64,000 bases of DNA, from the NCBI RefSeq assembly GCF_029643245.1, contig NZ_CP116398.1:2790001-2854000 (forward strand). The letters are read 5' to 3'. The position numbers and the translations under genes were made by a program. The first letter of the stretch is position 1. Every line of letters begins with the position of its first letter. Shown piece by piece: positions 52,389 through 62,065 of the stretch. This stretch comes from Methylomonas sp. EFPC3. GTDB lineage: Bacteria > Pseudomonadota > Gammaproteobacteria > Methylococcales > Methylomonadaceae. A model generated the notes under the pieces. The model searched no databases and was not told where the DNA came from. It saw only the letters and a list, made by a program, of their open reading frames with translations.

Positions 52389-53678
52389 TTATTCTTCGCC
52401 CGGCCGCGGCGTGATCAGCACTTTGTCTATGCGCACGCCGTCGATGTCGACAATCTCGAACCGCCATTCCCGATACTCGAAGGCTTCGGCGACACGCGGA
52501 ATATCTTCCAGGTAAAACAAGACGAAGCCACCTACCGTGTGGTAAGCATTGTCGGCTTCGCCGGGGAGCTCGCCGCTGAAGCCGATCAGCGATTTCAAGC
52601 GCTGCACCGAGACGCCGCCGTCGACCAGCCAGGAGCCGTCGGCCCGCTCGGCAATATCGACATCCAGGTCGCCGCCGGGCAATTCGCCGACGATGGCTTT
52701 CAATACGTCGCTCAGCGTGACCAGGCCCTCGATATCGCCATACTCGTTGGCGACCAAAGCCAGGTCGACCTGGTTGGCTTTGAAATATTCCAGCAGTTGC
52801 ACCAAAGTCATCGTCTCCGGCACGAAATGCGGCGTGTGCACGAACGGTGCGATTTCGAAGGCCACCCCGCTCATCGCCGGCTGCAGCAATTCGCTGCGGG
52901 TCAATACCCCGGCGATGTTGTCCAGCCCGCCGCGGCAAATCACGGTTCTGGCATAGGGGCATTCGGCAAGCTTGCGCCGCACCTCGGCATCGCCGTCATC
53001 CAGGTCGGCCGCGTAAATCTGCAGCCGCGGGGTCATCGCCGCGCCGACCCGCTGCTCGTCGAGCTTCATCACATTGCCGACCAGATGGCGTTCGCTGGCA
53101 TGAAACACGCCGGACTCGGCGCCGATTTCCATCAGCAATTTGATTTCCTCGTTGGTCACGCTGGCCTGCGGCGGCCGGTGGGCACCGCACAAACGCAGCA
53201 GCAGCGAGCTGGACGAGGACAACAACCACACCAGCGGGCTGGCGAGCGCCGCCAACGCGTTCATCGGTTTGGCCACGGCCAACGCAATCCGTTCCGGATT
53301 CAGCAGCGCCAGCCGCTTCGGTGCCAATTCGCCGACCACGACCGAAAAATAGGTGATGGCAACCACGGTCGCGATCAGGGCGATGCTGTCGGCGTACGGC
53401 GCCAACCAGGGAAATTGGGCCAGATAGCGCTGCAACGGTTCGGTCAGGGCGTCTTCGCCGAGCGCGCCGCTGAGGATGCCGACCGAGGTGATACCGACCT
53501 GGACCGTGGACAAAAACCGCGACGGGTCTTGGTGCAGTTTCAAGGCGGTGGCGGCGCCGGCCCGCTTCTCGCCGGCCAATCTCTGCAAGCGGGCCAAACC
53601 GGAAGACACCAAGGCCATTTCCGACATGGCAAACACGCCGTTGAGCACAATCAAAAACACTATCAGGCCAATATCCAT
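52389..53678 (-). CDS. HlyC/CorC family membrane protein (DUF21-CBS-CorC_HlyC)
   Basis: A 429-residue protein with an N-terminal DUF21 (CNNM) domain of about four helices (MDIGLIVFLIVLNGVFAMSE is the family start, with FAMSEMALVSS), a pair of CBS domains in the middle (around 200-330) and a C-terminal CorC_HlyC domain (ERADGSWLVDGGVSVQRLKS). Relatives are implicated in Mg2+/Co2+ efflux. It lies between batB and the RND adaptor, so metal export is a shared theme of the inserted genes. Confidence 0.92.
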   Translation of the reverse strand: MDIGLIVFLIVLNGVFAMSEMALVSSGLARLQRLAGEKRAGAATALKLHQDPSRFLSTVQVGITSVGILSGALGEDALTEPLQRYLAQFPWLAPYADSIALIATVVAITYFSVVVGELAPKRLALLNPERIALAVAKPMNALAALASPLVWLLSSSSSLLLRLCGAHRPPQASVTNEEIKLLMEIGAESGVFHASERHLVGNVMKLDEQRVGAAMTPRLQIYAADLDDGDAEVRRKLAECPYARTVICRGGLDNIAGVLTRSELLQPAMSGVAFEIAPFVHTPHFVPETMTLVQLLEYFKANQVDLALVANEYGDIEGLVTLSDVLKAIVGELPGGDLDVDIAERADGSWLVDGGVSVQRLKSLIGFSGELPGEADNAYHTVGGFVLFYLEDIPRVAEAFEYREWRFEIVDIDGVRIDKVLITPRPGEE

Positions 53679-53717
53679 CGTCTTTTCGTCAGTCTGTGGA
53701 ACGGTTTGGGCATCGCT

Positions 53718-55523
53718 TTACCAGGGGCTGTCGGCCTGATTCCGGCGATTGCGTTGGCTGTATTGATACTTGAATTTCCGCCGCAACAAACCGGTGGGCT
53801 CGTCGGGAATACGTTTCAATAGCTGTTCGTTGGCGCGTTCGGTTTCGTTGCGCTCGACCGCGGCGGCCGCTTCCGCCGGCTGCGCTTCCGGCTTGGCATC
53901 CTTGGGCTGATTTTGAGCCTGATCCGGCGGCGCAGTTTGCCGGCTATCCGAGGGGTTTTGTTCCGCCGGTTTTGATTGCTGCTCGGCCTGCTTGCGCTGG
54001 TCCGCCGCCGATTGCTCGCCCGGCTGCTGCTTGGCCGCTTCGTTCTGCCGGTCGCCGTCTGCCTGACCGGACTGGGATTGCCGGTCTTGCGCGTGCTGTT
54101 CTTGTCCGCCGTCCTGCGGCTGGCGGTCCTGGCCCTGGTTCGGCTGTTGTTGCTGTTGCTGCTGCTCCTGCAATTTTTTCTCGACCAATTCTTTATTGTA
54201 TTTTGCGTCCTGATGCTGCGGATCGAGTTGCAAGGCCTGCTGGTAAGCCTGCACCGCCTCCGGCAAACGACCGGCCAGGGCCAGCGCATTGCCGCGGTTG
54301 TAGTGGCCTTCCGCGCTGTTGGCGTGTTTCAGGGACTCGGCGGCCTGTTCGTATTGGCCGGCCTTGTATTGGGCCGCGGCGCGCCAGGCCTGGTCTTGGA
54401 ATTGCTCGGCCGCCTGCTGGTATTGTTGCTGCTCGAAGGCCTGCTTTGCGCGTTGGTCGGGATTTTTCCACAAGCTTTGCCAATCCAGCGCATAGCTGTT
54501 TCTGGGCAGCGGCGCCAGACTCAACAGGCACCAGAGCAACAAGCCTTTCCTGAATTGCCCGGCCGCCCACGGCAACACCAGCAGTAACAGCCATGGGCCT
54601 TTTTCGTCCCATTGCTGCAACAGCAAATTGGAGTCCTGATTTTGCGGATCGGTTACGACGGAATTGAACACCCGGCTCAAGGCTTCGACATCTTCGTCGC
54701 CGGCCGTTACCGGCTGATAAAGGCCGCGGCCGTTGCGAGCCAGAGTCGCCAAGGTCGCTTCGTCCATCTTCGCCACCACGATATTGCCGCTGCGGTCTTT
54801 CAAAAAACCGCCGCCGGCCGCCTGGATCGGCGCGCCGTCGGCGGTACCGACCGCCAATACCGATAATTGGTAACCGCGCAACCAATGCTCGGCTTGTTCC
54901 GCCACGTCGGCGTCGGCGCCGTCGGTCACCAACAGGATATGGCCTTTGGCCAGTCCGGCCTGACGCAACAAATTGGCGGCGTGTTCTACGGCAATGGCGG
55001 TATGACTGCCGGGGCTGGGCATGATGTCGGTGGTCAATGCCGACAACTGGCTGTCGATGGTGGCGGTGTCGGTGGTCAGCGGCGTCACGGTAAAGGCATC
55101 GCCGCCGTAAACCAGCAGTGCGGTCTGGCCGTCCTTGCGCTGTTTCAGCAGGTCGGCGATTTTATAGCGGGCCTTGCCGATGCGGCTGGGCTTGATATCG
55201 GCGGCGTCCATCGATTTGGACAAATCCAGCGCGATGACCAGCGCCGCATCGTTGCGAAAAGCCGGGCTGGGCAAGCGTTCCCAAGTCGGCCCGGCCAACG
55301 CAACAATCGCCAGCACGGTCGCCAGCGCGGCACCGATCAGGCTATAGCGCCGCTGCGCTGCCGCCGGCTGGTCCTGCAGCACGAACGGCAATAGCTCGGC
55401 ATCGCAAACCTCAGTCCAATTTGCCCGGCTTTGCCGGTGGCGGGCCAGTTTCAGCAACAGCAAGGCGGCCGGCAGCAAGGCCAGAAACCAGAGCGGCCGT
55501 AAAAAATGGAATTCTGCCGGCAT
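53718..55523 (-). CDS. batB: BatB-like VWA-TPR protein
   Basis: A 601-residue membrane protein. Two helices near the start (PLWFLALLPAALLLLKLA and YSLIGAALATVLAIVALAG) flank the entry to a von Willebrand A domain with an intact MIDAS motif (ALVIALDLSKSMDAADI). A TPR repeat region follows (NRGNALALAGRLPEAVQAYQ), then a long low-complexity tail rich in Gln, Asp and Pro. This is the BatB/BatC-fused layout. The ATG at 55523 overlaps the batA stop (ATGA), so an in-frame start further upstream is rejected. Confidence 0.9.
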   Translation of the reverse strand: MPAEFHFLRPLWFLALLPAALLLLKLARHRQSRANWTEVCDAELLPFVLQDQPAAAQRRYSLIGAALATVLAIVALAGPTWERLPSPAFRNDAALVIALDLSKSMDAADIKPSRIGKARYKIADLLKQRKDGQTALLVYGGDAFTVTPLTTDTATIDSQLSALTTDIMPSPGSHTAIAVEHAANLLRQAGLAKGHILLVTDGADADVAEQAEHWLRGYQLSVLAVGTADGAPIQAAGGGFLKDRSGNIVVAKMDEATLATLARNGRGLYQPVTAGDEDVEALSRVFNSVVTDPQNQDSNLLLQQWDEKGPWLLLLVLPWAAGQFRKGLLLWCLLSLAPLPRNSYALDWQSLWKNPDQRAKQAFEQQQYQQAAEQFQDQAWRAAAQYKAGQYEQAAESLKHANSAEGHYNRGNALALAGRLPEAVQAYQQALQLDPQHQDAKYNKELVEKKLQEQQQQQQQPNQGQDRQPQDGGQEQHAQDRQSQSGQADGDRQNEAAKQQPGEQSAADQRKQAEQQSKPAEQNPSDSRQTAPPDQAQNQPKDAKPEAQPAEAAAAVERNETERANEQLLKRIPDEPTGLLRRKFKYQYSQRNRRNQADSPW

Positions 55524-56509
55524 CAGCTCCACCGTAACCGCCCGGCCGCGATCAAGCCGGCCAATATCAAAGCCAGACCCAACGGCCAATGGAACAGCTC
55601 GCTCCGCGGCCGGAAGTATTGTTTGTCCTTTTCCACCGGTTCCAGTTGGTCCAGCATTTGGTAAATGCGCTCCAATTCCTCGGTGTTGCGGGCGCGGAAG
55701 TAATGGCCGCCGGTGGCTTCGGCGATCGCGGTCAAGGTTTTCTCGTCCAAATCCAGCGACGGATTGACCCGGCGGGTGCCGAACAGGCTGCGCACCAAAA
55801 TTTCGTCGGCGCCGATGCCGATGGTATAGATTTTCAAGTGGTTTTCGGCTGCCAGTTCTGCGGCTTTCAGCGGTGTCAGTTCGCCGGCGGTGTTGGCGCC
55901 GTCGGTCAACAGGATCAAGACCCGGCTGGCATCTTTCTGGTCTTGCAGCCGCTTGATCGCCAGGCCGATGGCATCGCCGATAGAGGTTTTCGGCTCGTCT
56001 TCAGTGATGCCGATAAAGGCCTCCCCGAGCAAGGTCTGTACAGTCTTGCGGTCGAAAGTCAGCGGTACGTGCAGATAAGCCTGGGTCCCGAACAGGATCA
56101 GGCCGAGGCGGTCGCCGGCGCGGCGCATGATGAATTCGCCCGCCACCTGCTTGATCGCGGTCAGTCGGTCGACCCGCTGTTTCTCCAACAGAAAGTCCTC
56201 TTCCTGCATGCTGCCGGAGACGTCGACCGCCAACATCAGATCGCGGCCGCTGACCGTCTGCTCCAGCGGTTCGCCCAGCCACTGCGGCCGGGCCGCGGCC
56301 AACAGCAGGCAAAGCCAGGCGCAAACCGCCAGCCACAACGGCCAACGCCGGTCGCTGCCGACGATGCGACCCGGATCGCTGCCGAAATCGTCCAGAAACG
56401 GGGTCTTCAATGCCGCCTGCCGGGCCGGAGTCTGGGCCGGCAACCAGCGGCGCAGCAAGAGCGGCAACGGTATCAGGAGCAACAGCCAAGGCCAGGCCAG
56501 CGTCATCAT
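55523..56509 (-). CDS. batA: BatA-like VWA protein
   Basis: A 328-residue membrane protein with an N-terminal helix (MMTLAWPWLLLLIPLPLLLR), a second helix (WPLWLAVCAWLCLLLAAARP), a von Willebrand A domain with intact MIDAS (LMLAVDVSGSMQEEDF) and a C-terminal helix. The domain binds a divalent metal and a partner protein. The ATG overlaps the DUF4381 stop by 4 bases and the stop overlaps batB, so the three genes are translationally coupled. Probable partners are BatB, DUF4381 and DUF58 proteins in the inner membrane. Confidence 0.92.
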   Translation of the reverse strand: MMTLAWPWLLLLIPLPLLLRRWLPAQTPARQAALKTPFLDDFGSDPGRIVGSDRRWPLWLAVCAWLCLLLAAARPQWLGEPLEQTVSGRDLMLAVDVSGSMQEEDFLLEKQRVDRLTAIKQVAGEFIMRRAGDRLGLILFGTQAYLHVPLTFDRKTVQTLLGEAFIGITEDEPKTSIGDAIGLAIKRLQDQKDASRVLILLTDGANTAGELTPLKAAELAAENHLKIYTIGIGADEILVRSLFGTRRVNPSLDLDEKTLTAIAEATGGHYFRARNTEELERIYQMLDQLEPVEKDKQYFRPRSELFHWPLGLALILAGLIAAGRLRWS

Positions 56510-56973
56510 GATTTTTTCGCCTGCTGTTTCAACCAGCGTTCGCATAGCTCGAACAAGGCATCCAATTCCGCGTCGTTCGGTAGCTGCGGCCGGTAGTGGG
56601 CATCGGCCAGACAACGTCCGGGCCCCTGTGTGAACGGCGCATCCGGCAAAGAACGATCCAGATATTGCAGCCAGGCATGGCCGCTCAGGCTGGCCACGTC
56701 GCGCCGCGGTGCGGTACTCAGCGCAACCCGGCGCAACCAGGCGGACAAGGCCGCCACAGTTTGTCTGGCATCGCCTGTGGGCTCGCTGCGCATGGCTTCC
56801 AGCAATTTGCCGGCAATTTTAACGGCACTGCGCCGACGTATTCGTTGATAAAGCTGCCGCAAACCGAACATTAATGCCGGCAGCAATAGCGCCAAAGCCC
56901 ACCAACCGGGCGCCGGTGGCCAAAAATCGACGGCGTCGGGCAAATGAATATCTCTTAACGGCAATTGTTCCAT
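56506..56973 (-). CDS. DUF4381 domain protein
   Basis: A 155-residue membrane protein with one helix (WWALALLLPALMFGLRQLYQ, about 25-44) after the short start LPLRDIHLPDAVDFWPPAPG, which is typical of DUF4381. A basic cytoplasmic part follows. The family is found almost only in MoxR-DUF58-BatA gene sets. It overlaps batA by 4 bases and lies 17 bases downstream of the GGDEF/EAL gene. Confidence 0.9.
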   Translation of the reverse strand: MEQLPLRDIHLPDAVDFWPPAPGWWALALLLPALMFGLRQLYQRIRRRSAVKIAGKLLEAMRSEPTGDARQTVAALSAWLRRVALSTAPRRDVASLSGHAWLQYLDRSLPDAPFTQGPGRCLADAHYRPQLPNDAELDALFELCERWLKQQAKKS

Positions 56974-56990
56974 CGTTGGCGTTATCGAAT

Positions 56991-59900
56991 TCAGGGCAGT
57001 TGAGTATACAGGATCAGGCTTTCGTCGATTTCCCGCTGTACCGCCTGTAAATCGGCAAAACCGGTTTGGGCTGCCGCCAACTCGCCGGCATCGTAATATC
57101 GTTGCAAGCGATCGGCCTGGCTATGCAAATTTTGCTGCAGTTGCAGCAGTCGCTCCAGCCAGTCCTCGGCGTGCTGCCGCTCCTGCCGGGCCTGACGCAG
57201 CCAGCGCCCCAAATGGGTGCGCTGGCGATCCATGATCGGCCAGGCCGGTACCGGCTGTTGTCCGGCCGCAAACAGGCAGTCGCGTACCCGCTGCAACCAC
57301 TGGCGGGCGTCGCAACGCCGAATGGCAATCATGGTCTGCTCCGGCGTCAACTCGGCGTTGGCATAGAAATCCCAGTCGGCAAAAGGCCGGTAGGCGGCCA
57401 CCCAATCGGCGATCTGCGCTGCCGGCATCGGCCTGGCAATCGCATAACCTTGCAGCAATCGGCAACCGAGCAACAGCAACACCACACCTTGGTCCTGATT
57501 TTCGACGCCTTCGGCGACCACCTTACGGTTAAAGGCTTGGCTCAAATCAATCACACTGTCGATGATGGCGTAGTCGTCCGGATCATCGAGCATGTCGCGG
57601 ACGAAGGTTTGATCGATCTTTACGGTATCGACCGACAAATGTCGCAAATGGGTCAGCGACGAATAGCCGGTGCCGAAGTCGTCCAGCGCCACACTGATAC
57701 CCAGCTGCTCGCGGCAATTCTTGATGATGCGGTTCACGGCGCTCAAATCGTCCAGCGCGGTACTTTCCAGGATTTCGAATTGCAAAGACTGCGCCCGGAT
57801 TTCGGGATGTTGCCGCAAGATGCCGGCTATGTGCTCCTGAATTCCCGGCCACAGCAAATGGTACGAGGAAATATTGACGCTGACTTCCAATTTCAAGCCC
57901 AATGCCTGCCAAGCCGCCAGATCGCGGCAGGCCTGCTCGATCACCCAGTTGCCGATGCGGATTTCCAAATCGGTAGAGGCAATGGCCGGCAGAAACTCCA
58001 GCGGCGGCACCATGCCGCGCTGCGGACTCAACCAGCGGATCAAGGCTTCGACGCCAGCAACCTGACCGCGCTTGATATCGACCTTGGGCTGGTAATACAA
58101 ACACATTTCGCCATTCACGAAGGCCGCTTCGATATCGCGCAATTGCTGGTGGCGATGCATGATTTGCTGGTCCTGCGTCGCATCGAACAATTGGCAACGG
58201 TTCTTGCCGGCCAGTTTGGCCTGATACATGGCGTGATCGGCATGCCGCAGCAAGCCGTCCGGATCGGCATCGTCCAGCGGATATAAGGTGTAGCCGCTGC
58301 TGGCACCGACCGTGATTTGCTGGCCGTCGACCGAGAAGGGTTCGGAGATCGCCTGATGGATACGCAAAATGGCCTGTTCGCATTGCTCAAGGGTGTCGAT
58401 ATCGCGCAGCAGCAAGGCAAATTCGTCGCCGCCGTGGCGCGACACACTGTCCTCCTCGCGAATCGTATTCTTGATGCGCTCCGCCACTTCCACCAGCACC
58501 CGGTCGCCGATGTCGTGGCCGAACAGGTCGTTGACCGGTTTGAAACCATCCAGATCCAGAAAGCAGATCGCCAGCAACGACTTCTCCCGTTTGCTGTGAG
58601 CAATAGCCTGGCTCAAGCGGTCGGCGAACAAAATCCGGTTTGGCAACCGGGTCAACGGATCGTAATGCGCCACCAGTTCCAACAACTGTTGCTGTTGTTT
58701 GGCTTGGGTCACGTCGGAAAACAGGCCGATGTAATGCGTGATGCGGCCGTCGCTGTCGCACAATGCGGAAATCGTCAACCATTCCGCATACAAATCGCCG
58801 TTCTTTTTGCGGTTCCATAATTCGCCGCGCCAATGCTGCTGTTGCTGCAAGTCGCGCCACATCTCGGCGTAGAATTCCGGACCGTATTTACCCGACTGCA
58901 GAATATTGGGTTTTTTGCCGACCATCTCGTCGCGGCTGTAACCGGTAATCTCGCAAAAGGTGGGATTGACGTCGATGATGTTGGCCTCGGCGTCGGTAAT
59001 CAGAATCCCTTCGTGAGCCTCGCTGAACACGCGGGCAGCCAGCTTTAAATCGTCTTCGGCCAGTTTGCGTTCGGTGATATCGCGCGACAAGCCCAACAAG
59101 GCGGTAATGTTGCCGTCGGCGTCGCGCATCGGAACGGCATGAGTGTCCAGCCAGCGCTGGCCGCCGCGCAATCCGGTGATTTCGAATTCCAAGGTGCCTG
59201 ACGCTCCGGCGAACACCCGACGGATCAATTTTTTGAATTGGTCCCGGTATTTGGCGCCGACCAAGTCTTCCAATCGACAATTCTGGGCCTGTTGCAGCGA
59301 ATCGGCTTCTATCATGTCCAGGCCGGCCGGATTCATCTGCAGCAGCCGGCCGTCGCGCGCCAGCAGTTTCACGGACTCCGGTTGCGAATCGACGATAGTG
59401 CGCAATTTAAGCTCGGACTCGCGCGCCTGTTGCGCGGCGGCTTTTTGTTCGGATACCGCCGTTTCCAGATCGCGGGTGCGCTGTTCGACCAAGGCTTCGA
59501 CGGCGGCGGTGCGGCCGCTGACGATCAACAGCATGATATTCAACAAACTGGTAAAGCATAGGCCGCCGAGCAAGGTCACCCATAACACCGAAGACCCTTG
59601 TTCGTTGATGAATTGGCTGCTCGGCATTATCGTCACCCGCCAATCGCGGTCGACGAATTTGAAGACTCGTTGCCAATCCTGCAATGCGTAATTTTGGCGC
59701 ATCGTCGAGGGTAAGCGCTTGGCGAACAATTCGGTGTAGACGCCGTTGCCGGCGGTATCCTCGATACTGATATCCAAGGACTGCGTGTTCAGGCCCTGGG
59801 TGACGACCTCCAACATCCGCGCCGGCACAATTACCGCCGAGACGAAACCGATGAAATCGCTGTCTGCCGCCGCTGCCGCCATTTTGAATACCGGGATAGA

Positions 59901-61136
59901 CACCAGTACGCCCGGAACTGCGCCATCGGCCTGCACCAGACTTAGCCCTGCCGATGCGGTCGGCTTGCCGCTGGCCCGCGCGGCATCCTTGGCCTGTTTA
60001 CTCAGCGGATTGGATACCGAGTCCAACCCGAAGGATCTCTCGTTTCCGGCCATCGGCTCGACGTAGGCCACCGGAAAATATTCGGCGCGTTCGCCGGCCG
60101 GCACGGAACGGCCGCCGGGGTCGCGTTCGGTGATGCGGAATCCGGCGTAGCCTTCCTGCCGCAATTTAGCTTCGAAGCCGGCGCGTTGCGGGTGACGTAT
60201 TCTCGGCAACCATTCCAGCGCCTGGATTTCCGGATGCCGCTCCAAGATGCCGCGAGCAAAGCCGCTAAATTGCTCGCGGCTGATATCGCTGGACGCCAGG
60301 AATACATCCCGCAGCGCCAGACTACTGTCGACAACGTGGGTGGTGTATTCCGCCAACAGGGTTTCGACGGCGGCCGCCCGGTTATCGAAGGTCTGCTGGA
60401 TTCGGGTTTGCTCGGCGCGAAACACCTGCGTGAACACTAACACCAGCGCCAGCAGAGTGCCCAATAGCGGCAAGGCCACGCTCAAGCGCCGGGCCCGCCA
60501 CAAGGCATGCGGTCGGCCGAAGGCGCAGAACAGCAACGGCGCGATCACCATCACGCCCAGGCTGTCGCCGATCCACCAATTGCGCCAGGAGTTTTGTACC
60601 TCGTCGCCGGGCATCAGTTGCAAACCGTACAGGGCACCGATGCCTATGCTCGGCGCGGTCACGCAAGCCAAAGGGCCGACTAACACAAAAAACGTCAAGA
60701 TCCGGCCCGGCGTTTCCAGTTTCGGCAAGCCCGGCCGCAAATACCGTTCCGACAAACCGGAGGCGACCACGGCTTGTAAGGTGCTGCCGCCAGCGATCAA
60801 CATCGCGGCCGCGACGGCAGTCGAATTCAATTGCCCGGAAAAATTAGCGGCAGCGGTCAATTCGTTGAGCACGGCGCCCAACCAGATACCCGGCCACAAC
60901 CGGCGGCCCCATATCAATAAGGCGGCCAGTGCGATCCCCGCCGGCGGCCAGAGCGGACTGGAATAACCCGGCGGAATCACCAGTTTCATGCCCAGCCAGC
61001 CGCCGATAAAAATTGCGGCCGCCAGCATAGCGATGCTGGCGGCAAAATGCAGCGGTCGCGCAACGCCGGTTTGCCGCGCCTGTGGCCCCGGGGCGGCTAA
61101 ATTGGCGGGACGCAGCAAGTTTTCGGATCCGGACAT
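56991..61136 (-). CDS. Large membrane-bound GGDEF/EAL c-di-GMP protein (MASE1-CHASE-PAS-PAS-GGDEF-EAL)
   Basis: A 1381-residue signalling protein. It has an N-terminal MASE1-type membrane region (about 25-240), a CHASE-type periplasmic domain (about 250-510) and a helix near 520. Two PAS domains follow (about 570-815; the second has NPTFCEITGYSRDEMVGKK). Then come GGDEF with an intact motif at about 901-905 (SRHGGDEFALLL), EAL at about 1030 (GVEALIRW) and a helical tail (about 1260-1381) resembling a CZB-type zinc-sensing domain. GGDEF makes and EAL breaks c-di-GMP. The ATG at 61136 is preferred over an upstream TTG that overlaps the DUF58 stop. It is inserted between DUF58 and DUF4381, an unusual place. 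Confidence 0.9.
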   Translation of the reverse strand: MSGSENLLRPANLAAPGPQARQTGVARPLHFAASIAMLAAAIFIGGWLGMKLVIPPGYSSPLWPPAGIALAALLIWGRRLWPGIWLGAVLNELTAAANFSGQLNSTAVAAAMLIAGGSTLQAVVASGLSERYLRPGLPKLETPGRILTFFVLVGPLACVTAPSIGIGALYGLQLMPGDEVQNSWRNWWIGDSLGVMVIAPLLFCAFGRPHALWRARRLSVALPLLGTLLALVLVFTQVFRAEQTRIQQTFDNRAAAVETLLAEYTTHVVDSSLALRDVFLASSDISREQFSGFARGILERHPEIQALEWLPRIRHPQRAGFEAKLRQEGYAGFRITERDPGGRSVPAGERAEYFPVAYVEPMAGNERSFGLDSVSNPLSKQAKDAARASGKPTASAGLSLVQADGAVPGVLVSIPVFKMAAAAADSDFIGFVSAVIVPARMLEVVTQGLNTQSLDISIEDTAGNGVYTELFAKRLPSTMRQNYALQDWQRVFKFVDRDWRVTIMPSSQFINEQGSSVLWVTLLGGLCFTSLLNIMLLIVSGRTAAVEALVEQRTRDLETAVSEQKAAAQQARESELKLRTIVDSQPESVKLLARDGRLLQMNPAGLDMIEADSLQQAQNCRLEDLVGAKYRDQFKKLIRRVFAGASGTLEFEITGLRGGQRWLDTHAVPMRDADGNITALLGLSRDITERKLAEDDLKLAARVFSEAHEGILITDAEANIIDVNPTFCEITGYSRDEMVGKKPNILQSGKYGPEFYAEMWRDLQQQQHWRGELWNRKKNGDLYAEWLTISALCDSDGRITHYIGLFSDVTQAKQQQQLLELVAHYDPLTRLPNRILFADRLSQAIAHSKREKSLLAICFLDLDGFKPVNDLFGHDIGDRVLVEVAERIKNTIREEDSVSRHGGDEFALLLRDIDTLEQCEQAILRIHQAISEPFSVDGQQITVGASSGYTLYPLDDADPDGLLRHADHAMYQAKLAGKNRCQLFDATQDQQIMHRHQQLRDIEAAFVNGEMCLYYQPKVDIKRGQVAGVEALIRWLSPQRGMVPPLEFLPAIASTDLEIRIGNWVIEQACRDLAAWQALGLKLEVSVNISSYHLLWPGIQEHIAGILRQHPEIRAQSLQFEILESTALDDLSAVNRIIKNCREQLGISVALDDFGTGYSSLTHLRHLSVDTVKIDQTFVRDMLDDPDDYAIIDSVIDLSQAFNRKVVAEGVENQDQGVVLLLLGCRLLQGYAIARPMPAAQIADWVAAYRPFADWDFYANAELTPEQTMIAIRRCDARQWLQRVRDCLFAAGQQPVPAWPIMDRQRTHLGRWLRQARQERQHAEDWLERLLQLQQNLHSQADRLQRYYDAGELAAAQTGFADLQAVQREIDESLILYTQLP

Positions 61137-61150
61137 GACGGACTGGGCCT

Positions 61151-62065
61151 CTAGCGGCAATGCGGCCGGGCGCCGGTCAGCACGTCCAGAGCGGTTTGCT
61201 GCGTGCTACAGGGGATCAGCAGCGAGTGCAATTGGCTGGACAATTTCTGCAGCAGGCGCCGACGATCGGCAAACTGTTGCTGATAGGACTGCGCCCGTTG
61301 CCGGTCGGCGCTGTCGAATAGGATTTCCCGCAAGCCGTCGGTAAATCTGTAGCGGCCCTTGCTGGGCAAGCGCATTTCCAACGGGTCGGCAATATGCACC
61401 ATGACCACTTCGCAGTGCTTGGCCAAATTGGTCAAATGCCGTTCGGCGGCCGGATTCAGACCGCGAAAATCGCTGAGGATATAAACCCGGCTGCCGGGGC
61501 GGGCGTGATGTAGCAGCCTGGACAGCGGAATATCGAGCTGATCTGCCGGGTCGCCGCTGTAAGCCGGTTTTACCAAGGCATTCAAAAACCGCAGCAAGGC
61601 CGGCTTGCCGGTTTGCGGCCGCAATTCCAGGCAACCGGCTTCGCTGAATATCTGGCCGCCGATGCGGTCGCCCTGTTGCAATGCGGCCCACGCCAGCAAA
61701 GCCGCCAGACGGGCGGCCTGCACCGACTTGAACACGCCGCGGGTAGCGAAAGCCATCGTCGCCCGGTAATCGACGGCGATGAACATCGGCCGCTCGCGTT
61801 CCTCTTTGAAAATTTTGCTGTGCGGTTTGCCGGTGCGGGCGGTGACGCGCCAATCGATGCGGCGTACATCGTCGCCGGGCTGGTACAGACGGGTTTCGTC
61901 GAAGGCCATGCCGCGCCCTTTCAGATGCGACAGGTAATTACCGCTCTGCGCGGCGCGGATATTGGCGTGACCCAGGCTGATCGCGGCGGCCGGTTTGGCC
62001 AGATCGACCAAGCCTTTCAGAGTAACCGCCACCCGCGGGTTATCGGCGGTGTGTTGCGCATCCAT
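61151..62065 (-). CDS. DUF58 domain protein
   Basis: A 304-residue cytoplasmic protein of the DUF58 family. The characteristic motif is RLYQPGDDVRRIDWRVTART, followed by FIAVDYRATMAF, a VWA-like stretch. Its partner is nearly always a MoxR ATPase; here the ATG overlaps the moxR stop by 4 bases or less (shared base at 62065). Thus MoxR and DUF58 are coupled. Confidence 0.92.
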   Translation of the reverse strand: MDAQHTADNPRVAVTLKGLVDLAKPAAAISLGHANIRAAQSGNYLSHLKGRGMAFDETRLYQPGDDVRRIDWRVTARTGKPHSKIFKEERERPMFIAVDYRATMAFATRGVFKSVQAARLAALLAWAALQQGDRIGGQIFSEAGCLELRPQTGKPALLRFLNALVKPAYSGDPADQLDIPLSRLLHHARPGSRVYILSDFRGLNPAAERHLTNLAKHCEVVMVHIADPLEMRLPSKGRYRFTDGLREILFDSADRQRAQSYQQQFADRRRLLQKLSSQLHSLLIPCSTQQTALDVLTGARPHCR

